Positions 10,401-17,581 of a stretch of 64,000 nt of DNA are shown in pieces. This DNA is from Williamsia deligens (GTDB lineage: Bacteria; Actinomycetota; Actinomycetes; Mycobacteriales; Mycobacteriaceae). The notes below the pieces were generated by a model. The model saw only the letters and a list, made by a program, of their open reading frames with translations. It was not told the origin of the DNA and made no database searches. Made by a program: the position numbers and the translations under genes. The stretch lies in assembly GCF_024171765.1 (NCBI RefSeq), contig NZ_JAMTCI010000001.1, positions 1,155,137 through 1,219,136 of the forward strand. The letters run 5' to 3'. Position 1 is the stretch's first letter. Each line of letters begins with the position of its first letter.

Positions 10401-11112
10401 GACCTCCACACTGCGTATCGGTCTCGTGCTCGGGGACGTGATGGGCACCTACGGCGACGGCGGCAATGCCCTCGTCCTGCGTCAGCGCGCACTGATGCGC
10501 GGCATCGACGCCGAGATCGTCCAGATCACCCTGGACGACCCCGTCCCCGAGTCGCTCGACGTCTACACACTCGGCGGTGCCGAGGACTACGCCCAGCGAC
10601 TGGCGACCCGACATCTCCTGCGCTACCCGGGATTGCAGCGTGCTGCCGAGCGCGGTGCTCCCGTGTTGGCGATCTGTGCGGCGATCCAGGTGCTCGGCCA
10701 TTGGTACGAGACGTCGGCCGGTGAGCGCGTCGACGGCATCTCGATGCTCGACCTGACGACCATCCCCCAGGAGAAGCGCAGCATCGGCGAACTCGTCGCA
10801 ACGCCCACTCTCGACGGGCTCACCGACACCCTCACCGGCTTCGAGAACCACCGGGGCGGAACCACTCTCGGCCCCGACTCCGTCCCTCTCTCCTGGGTCC
10901 AAGCCGGCGACGGCAACCGCGCGGGTGACCGCGTCGACGGCGCGGTCACCGGATCGGTAATCGGCACCTACCTGCACGGACCGGCGCTCGCCCGCAATCC
11001 GCAGTTGGCAGATCACCTGCTGTCGCAGGCCGTCGGCTCTCCCCTGCCGCCGCTCGACCTCCCCGAGATCGACCGCCTCCGCCAGGAGAGGATCGCCGCG
11101 GGCCGTCGCTGA
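10393..11112 (+). CDS. gatD: lipid II isoglutaminyl synthase, GatD subunit
   Basis: GatD is the class I glutamine amidotransferase that releases ammonia for MurT. The 239-residue protein has an N-terminal GDVMGTYGDGGN segment, a GGAEDYAQ motif, the catalytic nucleophile C95 in AICAAIQVLG and the catalytic histidine H195 in GTYLHGP. The ATG overlaps the murT stop by 8 nt, giving translational coupling. It is the last core gene before the accessory island; in M. tuberculosis the homologous pair (Rv3712-Rv3713) is close to recR, with one gene between. Confidence 0.95.
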   Translation: MGETSTLRIGLVLGDVMGTYGDGGNALVLRQRALMRGIDAEIVQITLDDPVPESLDVYTLGGAEDYAQRLATRHLLRYPGLQRAAERGAPVLAICAAIQVLGHWYETSAGERVDGISMLDLTTIPQEKRSIGELVATPTLDGLTDTLTGFENHRGGTTLGPDSVPLSWVQAGDGNRAGDRVDGAVTGSVIGTYLHGPALARNPQLADHLLSQAVGSPLPPLDLPEIDRLRQERIAAGRR

Positions 11113-11513
11113 GCGTCCCTCCGCCCACTCGTCGTCACATCTACACGATTGGCGTGTACGTGCAACTTTCGGCCCAAGTTGCGGGTTGCGTCAACGTACC
11201 CCGCGTAGGGCACCTATCGGATTTCGGCCATTATCTCGTACAGACCACCCGACAAGTGGTGACAACTGGCTGCGGTTCCGAGGTCGCAGGAACGTGAGGT
11301 ATCCCGACGAACTTGACAGGACGTCTAGATCGGCCGGTACGCGAACGGCTGCTATGCGTTCAGTCGCGCAGCCGCGCGCCGATAACGTAGAATATACCAG
11401 GTCGACGCTCGGAAGTGATGTGCGGCAACCACTTCGTTGACCGCCTGCGCGCCGCGCTCGCGCGCCATGCAGCAATAATAGCCACGGGAACGGTGCGTCG
11501 AAGGCCGTCGGCA
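11113..11513. other. gene-free left edge of the accessory island
   Basis: This 401-bp stretch has no convincing gene on either strand. It contains a hairpin at 11162-11182 and is more AT-rich than the core DNA, for instance around 11385-11400 (AACGTAGAATATACC). Codon-biased core DNA ends with gatD. The stretch probably holds the gatD terminator and the island junction. I could not identify an attachment-site duplication. Confidence 0.4.
11162..11182 (+). terminator. hairpin downstream of gatD
   Basis: GCAACTT (11162-11168) and AAGTTGC (11176-11182) form a perfect 7-bp stem around a TCGGCCC loop, 50 bp after gatD. There is no T-tract, so this is a plausible but unproven terminator; it could also belong to the island junction. 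Confidence 0.35.
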
Positions 11514-12422
11514 TTACGCCTCGAACACGCCATCCAGGTAGGTCAAATCGAGCTGGGATCGCATATCAACGAGGGTTCCGTCGTAGTCGAACGGTTTTGG
11601 GTGCGTCCACGTCTTGGTGTCCATAGACACCAGTGAGCCGCCGTGGGCGGTGTCGACGTAGGACACATCGGGGCCGGCGAGACTTCGATACATCTTCTGG
11701 ACCGCGAAGTGGCTGGGACAGATGAGTCCAGGGGCCACCGCTCGCCCGTTGCGGATGGCGGGGGGAACGCAGGCGAGGTTGCTCGACACCGCGCCGAGGT
11801 AGCTCTCAAAACTGCTGTAGTGCAGTTCGCGGGCAATCATTGTGTTGACCCTGAACTCGGCGGAGATGATCACCACCGGTCCGGCGTGCAGCGCGCTGAA
11901 CCACGACACCCCTCCGTCGGTCGCGCCGGGCTCGCTCTCGAAGCGCATGAAGTCGAATTGTGTGCCCGGGTAGGTATCAAGGGTGAAGATGAGGTGCGTT
12001 CCGAAGTTTTGGGGCTGCCCTGTTCTCGTGAATCTGATCTGGCGTCGGTGCTGGACCGGTACGTCGAACCTGGGGCCTGTCTGCGTTGCGAGTGCGCCGA
12101 CAATCGTCGCCCAGTGGGCCAGTCGGAAAAGGTCTTTCGGGGGCGGAGCGCCGCGTCCACCCATGAGCGATTCGATGATAGGACCGGCAGCCCTCTCGAT
12201 CGGCTCCATCCAGAGTCGATTGCAGGGGTCACACAGCTTCTTGACGTTCATGTCACGAACATCACCTGTGTAGATGAGGTCTTGTACGAGCCCCCGAGCG
12301 ACGCTCGACGCCGCCAGAGTCACCTCCGTGGACTCATTCGGAAGCGCGGCGCGGATGTCCTGATGGAACAGGTGCGCGCGGGTGAGCTTGGCATCAGTTC
12401 CGCAGAAGAAGCACTCGGCCAT
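11514..12422 (-). CDS. HNH-endonuclease-like zinc protein
   Basis: A 302-residue protein beginning MAECFFCGTDAKLTRAHL. The CxxC near the start followed by LTxxH, and a second CDPCNRLWMEPIE motif near residue 64, match the C..CG...LT.EH...C..CN.gWM..lE pattern of a common accessory HNH-like family found in mobile and defence regions. The long C-terminal part is unassigned. The second pair looks structural (zinc-binding). Nuclease activity is not certain because the canonical final histidine of HNH is not obvious. It is the first gene inside the island and reads toward gatD. Confidence 0.65.
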   Translation of the reverse strand: MAECFFCGTDAKLTRAHLFHQDIRAALPNESTEVTLAASSVARGLVQDLIYTGDVRDMNVKKLCDPCNRLWMEPIERAAGPIIESLMGGRGAPPPKDLFRLAHWATIVGALATQTGPRFDVPVQHRRQIRFTRTGQPQNFGTHLIFTLDTYPGTQFDFMRFESEPGATDGGVSWFSALHAGPVVIISAEFRVNTMIARELHYSSFESYLGAVSSNLACVPPAIRNGRAVAPGLICPSHFAVQKMYRSLAGPDVSYVDTAHGGSLVSMDTKTWTHPKPFDYDGTLVDMRSQLDLTYLDGVFEA

Positions 12423-12460
12423 CTTTCCCTAACGTCGTTGTGCCTGGTATTCGGCGTTGT

Positions 12461-12565
12461 CTACTCCGCCAACAAGTGCGAGACCGGAATACCGAAGTGG
12501 TCGGCCAGTCTGAAGGTGAAGGTCTCGGTGTAGTTGGAACCGTCTGATCGTCGGGCTCGCCGCGG
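12461..12565 (-). pseudogene. possible remnant of an XRE-type helix-turn-helix gene
   Basis: Upstream of the HNH gene the minus strand reads SDGSNYTETFTFRLADHF followed by GIPVSHLLAE and a TAG stop. This looks like the C-terminal end of an XRE helix-turn-helix domain (typically ...LAdaLGVPVSeLL). The frame is closed by a TGA only about 35 codons upstream, and no start with a ribosome site is present, so if real it is a fragment. Confidence 0.25.
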
Positions 12566-12618
12566 CCCTCGGCGTCATCATCACGTGGCGTCAGAAGCGG
12601 CGCCACGCCCCGTTGCCC

Positions 12619-13506
12619 TCACTCTCGACTGATAGGGGCCCTGCGCCGGGTGGCGGCCAGGAAACGGTGCACAGGACGAGAGGTGGGCGGGCGGAATCGC
12701 GTCGCATCAAGTCGCAGTGTTTCGCTATCAGTTCCCAGGACCGACCGTGCGAAGAACTGATCGCTATACGAGTTGGAGTGGGGAACCTCTTCGTCGATCG
12801 GGATAGGCCGAATGTCGGAGTTCATCACCGTCAGCGTGTTGGCTGTCAACGATGACCGATCCGGAGGTGGCGACGCAGCGGCTCTGGCATGGCCATCGAT
12901 ATCGGCCAGGGGATGGTGTTCATACGAGCCTGTCGCGAAGGTTTCGTACGACCCGGCATGGAAACCGGCGGCCCCAGCCATGTTCTGCGACAGCCAATAG
13001 GTTTGGTACGCCCCTGGTCGGCCGCCGTAGTACGACTCGTTGTAGTACCATCTGTACGCACCCATCCAGAAAAACTGACTGGCGGACTCAAGAGGTTTGC
13101 CCACGGAATCACGCAGTTGCGCGAACGAATCCCTGCCCAGGTGTCCGCGCATGAGCTGGTGGGTCTGTGCGTCGATGGGGTAGGCCAGATCCCGGTTTGT
13201 GATAGTGATCGAGAAAGCCAGCACCACACCGTCAATCAGCTCCACGGCGACCCACGCTCCATCGAGACGATGGATCTGCTGAGGGCGGTCATCAACCCTG
13301 TTCACGAACATCGGCGGCCCCAGGAGCTCGTCGACGAACTCCCGTGTTGACCCGCACGCGAGCCTGTCGAGAGTGTGCTGCAGCTGTCGGCGGCGCCCCG
13401 CTGTTGTCCGCTGCCCCACCCAGAAAGCCGCACGGATTGCACTGGGTGTCGCGCCGATGATGGTGATGCCAGCAGATGCATAGACGAGGTATGCCAATGC
13501 CGTCAT
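12619..13506 (-). CDS. membrane-anchored protein, ETEC_3214-like, unknown function
   Basis: A 295-residue protein with one N-terminal hydrophobic helix (ALAYLVYASAGITIIGATP) and a long soluble part. The segments FVDELLGPPMFVN, AYRWYYNESYYG and GRPGAYQTYWLSQN resemble, from memory, the ETEC_3214 family of uncharacterised accessory proteins, which share a YsEsYY..nPG.YQt pattern. No catalytic motif is visible. Its ATG overlaps the stop of the Lsr2-like gene (ATGA at 13503-13506), so the two are translated together and probably act together. Confidence 0.55.
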   Translation of the reverse strand: MTALAYLVYASAGITIIGATPSAIRAAFWVGQRTTAGRRRQLQHTLDRLACGSTREFVDELLGPPMFVNRVDDRPQQIHRLDGAWVAVELIDGVVLAFSITITNRDLAYPIDAQTHQLMRGHLGRDSFAQLRDSVGKPLESASQFFWMGAYRWYYNESYYGGRPGAYQTYWLSQNMAGAAGFHAGSYETFATGSYEHHPLADIDGHARAAASPPPDRSSLTANTLTVMNSDIRPIPIDEEVPHSNSYSDQFFARSVLGTDSETLRLDATRFRPPTSRPVHRFLAATRRRAPISRE

Positions 13507-13817
13507 GGCTCTCCTTCAAAAGGGATCCGGTGAGAACAGGTCCGCCCGGCATCTAGACGCCCCCGCGGTCGTCGACCAGGGCGCAGGGCTGATCCGGGCG
13601 CTAGGTCGGCGGCCGCTCGGCGCGGGGTGCAGCGCAGGCACACGTAGCGGCCCTCGTCGATCACGGTGATCGCCCTATCGCCGGACTCGATGCCGGCGAG
13701 ACGCTCGGCTGCGGTATCGAATTCGTAGTCCACTCCCCGCCACGACCACGCCACTGTTGTGGCCTGCTCTGCGGTGATCTCGGTGTCGTCGAGATCGTCG
13801 ACGGTGTAGACGTTCAT
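13503..13817 (-). CDS. Lsr2-N-terminal-like small protein
   Basis: About 104 residues. The first half (VDDLDDTEITAEQATTVAW, then WRGVDYEFDTAAERLAG) resembles the Lsr2 dimerisation domain (VDDLDGSEAdETV.FglDGv.YEIDLs). The usual C-terminal AT-rich-DNA-binding domain with RGR is absent; instead there is a CLRC motif and an arginine-rich tail. It could be a truncated Lsr2 antagonist or a diverged relative. A second possible start lies three codons upstream. It is coupled by a 4-nt overlap to the ETEC_3214-like gene and divergent from the exonuclease-BRCT gene. Confidence 0.5.
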   Translation of the reverse strand: MNVYTVDDLDDTEITAEQATTVAWSWRGVDYEFDTAAERLAGIESGDRAITVIDEGRYVCLRCTPRRAAADLAPGSALRPGRRPRGRLDAGRTCSHRIPFEGEP

Positions 13818-13891
13818 CGCGCGCAAACCTGGCTCGACATGCTACGGCAAACCTCGGGCTTGCGGGCGGTGGCGTTGCTCGCGCCGGAGAC

Positions 13892-13921
13892 CGAACATCG
13901 TGACCACGAACATCGTGACCC
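13892..13921 (+). repeat. 15-bp tandem repeat in a divergent promoter
   Basis: CGAACATCGTGACC occurs at 13892-13905 and again at 13907-13920, i.e. two copies at 15-bp period, between the Lsr2-like gene and the exonuclease gene. The spacing suggests a pair of protein-binding sites on nearly the same helix face only if the protein bends DNA; this is inference. Confidence 0.5.
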
Positions 13922-14019
13922 CGGCATCGTCACGACGAGTCGTACTTCAGACGTGGATGTGTCGGTGCGGCGTTTGATACTCCCGTACGGTCACCTCAAC
14001 TGTGGCGAGGGGAGGCAGA

Positions 14020-15834
14020 GTGGCCGCTGGAGCTCCTGCGGGGTGGTACGCCGATCCGTCGGCTGCGGCGCCGCTGCGATGGTTCGACGGGGTGACGTGG
14101 ACCTCGGCGGTGACGTCGGCGGCCGGCTGGTACGCCGATCCGTGGCAGCACGCACCGTTGCGCTGGTTTGACGGACGCCAGTGGACCCCGGTAATCCATC
14201 CGCCGGCGATAGCGATCGCCGCGTCCCCTCCTCCGGTGCTTGCAGCGGATCGCCCCGTCGCGGCACATACTGCTACGCCATCAACGGCTACGGAGCCGAG
14301 ACTAAACACGTCCGCGCAGCCGCGTCCCGATCGCCAGCGTTCGCCGGGCATACCGGACAGGGACACCGGTCTATTCGTTCCTGAACTGACCGACCTACTG
14401 GGAGCCGCCCGTGGGGTTGCGGTGGTGGATGTGGAGACCACCGGGTTAGGGCGCACAGATCGTGTTGTGGAGATAGCGATCGTCACCCTGGACATCAACG
14501 GCAAGCCGCAAGAGACGTTTCACACGCTGGTTAATCCGCATCGCGATGTTGGTCCGACAGCGATTCACGGTGTTACGCCGTCGATGGTCGCGAGGGCGCC
14601 GGCGTTCGCTGATATCGCTGACGCCGTCGCGGAACGCCTCGACGGGGCGGTCGTCGCGGCACACAACATCGCATTCGACACCCGGATGATCGGTTACGAA
14701 TTGCGTCGCGTCGGCATCAATGTCGACTGGGGTTTCGGGCTAGACACCCTGTCCGTGACCAACCGAAAACTACTTCACGCCTGCCGCGACCATGGTGTCG
14801 AACTCACTGACGCTCACCAGGCGTCGGCCGACGCTACTGCCACTGCGCAGCTGCTCGTCGCAGTCGCTAAGCAGCTCACCCGGTCCACGCGGCCGGCGGC
14901 AGTGCATGCGCCACGTCGTGGAACAGCGCCGAGGCTCCTCCCCCGCGGCGACTCCACCAACGTCGTGGCGTTCGCCCCGGTGGTCGCACTGTCCCGCGAC
15001 ATAGAACCAACCCCGGACGTCGCGCCGTACATGGTGTTGCTCGATCAGGCGCTCGCTGACCTCAAATTGACAGTCGACGAACAAGCGGCACTGCGCGAAC
15101 TCGCCGACGATATCGGTTTGACGAGCAGCGATGTTCACCGCGCGCACCGCGACTTCCTCACCACTCTGATCGACAACGCACTGGACGACGACGTGGTCAC
15201 CGACGACGAGCTCGACATGCTGACCAGGGTGGCCGCGCTACTCGAACTCGACCCGCACATGGTCACCACTCGCACAAACCACCACCGGATGCAGACCTCG
15301 CAACTCGTCCTCGACCAAGAACTAGCAGTGTGTTTCACCGGTGACGCCGACACCCCGCAGCGAGTCCTGACGCGTCAGGAGTTGCACGCGATCGCGACCG
15401 ATCACGGACTGCGCACAGTGGACTCAGTTACCGCGTCGGGATGCCACCTCTTAGTCGCAGTAGACACCGCAACCACATCGGGCAAAGCGATCAAGGCCCA
15501 CAAATTTGGGATCCCGATCGCCTCGGTCGATGGCTTCCTGGAGGCCGTCGCCACCCGGCAACCTCTGCAGGTCGTAACATTAAGCACCGCGGGAGTCGGC
15601 TGCGTCTGCACGCACTGCGGCGATTCATGGACCGCGACTCGCCGCGCTCAGCTGTGCCCAGCGTGCCGGGGCCGACAACACTTCACACCCACCCCGGCGC
15701 GGCCCGGCCCCAAGCACACGGTGTTACCTGCGGTCGACACCTTAACGTGTATCGAATGCCATGCGACCTGGGAACGACCCCGCGTACGCGGACGACGTCC
15801 CCACCGCTGCCCAGCCTGTGCCGCAGCGGCGTGA
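14020..15834 (+). CDS. DUF2510-DEDDh exonuclease-BRCT-zinc-ribbon fusion
   Basis: A 604-residue multidomain protein. It begins with two DUF2510 repeats (AGWYADPSAAAPLRWFDG, then AGWYADPWQHAPLRWFDG). A DnaQ-like DEDDh exonuclease follows, with D137/E139 in DVETTGL, HNIAFD near 214 and HQASAD near 265, so the active site is complete. A helical TerB-like segment spans about 335-405 and a BRCT domain about 435-510 (CFTGD...GKAIKAHKFGIPIAS). The C-terminus has two zinc ribbons (CTHC...CPAC and CIEC...CPAC). GTG at 14020 has GGGAGG six bases upstream and is preferred to the GTG at 14002. The layout suggests a DNA-end-processing enzyme, but the DUF2510 repeats are unusual in such a protein. Confidence 0.8.
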   Translation: MAAGAPAGWYADPSAAAPLRWFDGVTWTSAVTSAAGWYADPWQHAPLRWFDGRQWTPVIHPPAIAIAASPPPVLAADRPVAAHTATPSTATEPRLNTSAQPRPDRQRSPGIPDRDTGLFVPELTDLLGAARGVAVVDVETTGLGRTDRVVEIAIVTLDINGKPQETFHTLVNPHRDVGPTAIHGVTPSMVARAPAFADIADAVAERLDGAVVAAHNIAFDTRMIGYELRRVGINVDWGFGLDTLSVTNRKLLHACRDHGVELTDAHQASADATATAQLLVAVAKQLTRSTRPAAVHAPRRGTAPRLLPRGDSTNVVAFAPVVALSRDIEPTPDVAPYMVLLDQALADLKLTVDEQAALRELADDIGLTSSDVHRAHRDFLTTLIDNALDDDVVTDDELDMLTRVAALLELDPHMVTTRTNHHRMQTSQLVLDQELAVCFTGDADTPQRVLTRQELHAIATDHGLRTVDSVTASGCHLLVAVDTATTSGKAIKAHKFGIPIASVDGFLEAVATRQPLQVVTLSTAGVGCVCTHCGDSWTATRRAQLCPACRGRQHFTPTPARPGPKHTVLPAVDTLTCIECHATWERPRVRGRRPHRCPACAAAA

Positions 15835-15860
15835 ACAGCTCCACGATCTCAGGAGGCCTT

Positions 15861-16406
15861 GTGGATACGTTGTCGACAGTCGCAACAGTCTGGACGCGCA
15901 ATGGCCGGACCGCCATCTGGCACACAGACTGCACCGTCGGCGCCGACACCAACCGCCTCACCGGAGCGTGGGTCGACCCAACCCCGGAACTGGCGCGGCA
16001 CATCCTTTACCGCCGGATGCTGCTGCTCATGCCCGGCACCCCCGCACCCACCCTCGGCGATGCACGCCGCGAGCTAGTGGTGTTCGATGCCGCCGCCACT
16101 CACGCGGAAATCGTGGGCGAAACAGATCGCCTCGACGATCTACACACCGCGACCCGCACTGCCTCCGGCGCCCGTCGCCCACCTATCTCCTGGCCGGAGG
16201 TCCCTCGGATGCTGAACGTGACTGACCTGCCCGCCCCGCCGACGGGCGTCACCACTGACCCGTTGATCGCCGACACCATCGCCGTCGCGAGCTGGGTCGC
16301 CGCTCTTGCCAACGCCTGGACCAGTATCGAAAACCGCCGCACAGGCCGCGAACACCTCAGAGAGCTGCACCCGACAGCAAGACCATTTCCCGCCATCGCG
16401 AAGTAG
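15861..16406 (+). CDS. hypothetical protein downstream of the exonuclease-BRCT gene
   Basis: A 181-residue soluble protein starting at GTG with AGGAGG four bases upstream (15851-15856). It begins MDTLSTVATVWTRNGRTAIW. I see no known motif, membrane segment or signal peptide. It follows the exonuclease-BRCT gene by 26 bp on the same strand and is probably its cotranscribed partner. Because the frame is open well upstream of 15861 inside the previous gene, start choice rests on the ribosome site. Confidence 0.6.
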   Translation: MDTLSTVATVWTRNGRTAIWHTDCTVGADTNRLTGAWVDPTPELARHILYRRMLLLMPGTPAPTLGDARRELVVFDAAATHAEIVGETDRLDDLHTATRTASGARRPPISWPEVPRMLNVTDLPAPPTGVTTDPLIADTIAVASWVAALANAWTSIENRRTGREHLRELHPTARPFPAIAK

Positions 16407-16569
16407 TTGCGGAAGGGTGCTTGTCCACACAGAGCGACTTGCGTCGTCCGGGCCACCAGCCGCCTCGAAGTTCGAGCCGACGGCTCCGAGGATCTAGAGC
16501 GCGCCGACACCGGCGATTCAGTCGCTCCGTATCGAGGAATTGGCGTAATTGGCAAGTAGTGTTTTGGAC

Positions 16570-17358
16570 ATGGCCCAGAACTCCCTGCGGGATCGTGTCC
16601 CCCCCGCCCAGGAGAAGGTGGTTCTTGCTCGAAGTGGCAACAAGTGCGCCTACCCCAATTGTGGTCAGGACCTAGCAATCGATCCGCAGGCCGACGGCGA
16701 CCGCCCAAAGGCGACAGGCAGGGTTGCGCACATCGCTGCGGCCAGTCCCGGCGGCCCTAGGTACGACCCGAGCATGACTCCGGAGGAGCGAGGGTCGGCG
16801 CAAAATCTCATCTATATGTGCGGCCCACATCACGACGCCGCTGACACACAACTCGAGTATCACACGCGCGCGTTTCTCGAGGAGGCGAAGCGCATTCACG
16901 AGACCGCGGTGGAGCGCGCCGTGCGGAACGCCCTTGGCGAGGTCACCTACGAAGAGCTTATGGTTGTGTGCACTGTAATCGCCAGTACATCGGCGGCACC
17001 CCAGAAGTTGGGTGTCGAGCTCGCCGTGCCCTTGCAGCAAAAGATCGAAGTGAACGAGCTGGGACCAGCGTCTGTGCAGCGGATCACTGATGGCCTGTCG
17101 CAGGCGGCGCGCGTCGAGGCGTTTATTGGCTTCCAAAACGCCGCGACACCCTCGTTCGGGCGCAGCCTGGTCGCGAGATTTAAGAGCGACTATTACGCCG
17201 CGCGCGCAGAGAATCTTGAGGCTGATGCGGTTTTCGACTACTTAGTCGACACTGCGATTGAGAACTCCGGTCCGCGAGATACCCCTAAGGTTCGAGCGGC
17301 CGCGCTCGCGGTAATCGCTTATCTGTTCGAGATCTGCGAGATCTTTGAACGTGAGTGA
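16570..17358 (+). CDS. ABC-3C system effector with HNH nuclease domain
   Basis: A 262-residue protein. The N-terminal HNH domain shows C26, C31, H54 (GRVAHI), N79 (QNLIYMC), C84 and H87/H88 in CGPHHD, all expected metal and catalytic positions. The C-terminal two thirds has no recognisable catalytic motif and fits the C-terminal adaptor domain of ABC-three-component systems, which ties an effector to the middle component and SMC-like ATPase. ATG 16570 is chosen; a TTG 21 bases upstream is weaker. The gene overlaps the next one by 8 nt. Expected role, from the family: nucleic-acid cleavage released on sensing of phage or plasmid DNA. Effector identity is inferred from order and motifs. Confidence 0.8.
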   Translation: MAQNSLRDRVPPAQEKVVLARSGNKCAYPNCGQDLAIDPQADGDRPKATGRVAHIAAASPGGPRYDPSMTPEERGSAQNLIYMCGPHHDAADTQLEYHTRAFLEEAKRIHETAVERAVRNALGEVTYEELMVVCTVIASTSAAPQKLGVELAVPLQQKIEVNELGPASVQRITDGLSQAARVEAFIGFQNAATPSFGRSLVARFKSDYYAARAENLEADAVFDYLVDTAIENSGPRDTPKVRAAALAVIAYLFEICEIFERE

Positions 17359-17581
17359 ATTTTTTCCCGACAAGTTCACGCCCCTAGACCGCACCATTGT
17401 TGGTGAAGCTGCCGCGCTGCTGGCTCTTCTGGGAGGCCGCGGCCTAAGCGTTGGGCAGCTGTATGTCGAACATCGGCAAACGTCAGTTGCCTCGACATAT
17501 GACGGTTTTGTTGCGGCGTTAACTCTTCTGTATGGCGCCGCTGTGGTCGATTACAAGGACGGGACGGTAAGGGAAAGCTAG
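17351..17581 (+). CDS. ABC-3C system middle component (MC6-like)
   Basis: A 76-residue protein starting at GTG (a TTG two codons earlier is possible). It reads as one compact winged-helix-like unit, with TIVGEAAALLALLGGRGLSV and then FVAALTLLYGAAVVDYKDG, matching the short middle components (type 6) that bridge effector and ATPase in ABC-3C systems. It overlaps the effector gene by 8 nt and its TAG stop shares one base with the ATPase GTG start. Such tight packing supports an obligate three-protein complex. Confidence 0.75.
   Translation: MSEFFPDKFTPLDRTIVGEAAALLALLGGRGLSVGQLYVEHRQTSVASTYDGFVAALTLLYGAAVVDYKDGTVRES

Noticed and set aside
15441-15860. Long upstream extension of the 181-residue gene inside the exonuclease gene
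   Set aside because: The extension is in another frame of a gene with clear zinc ribbons; AGGAGG marks the start at 15861.
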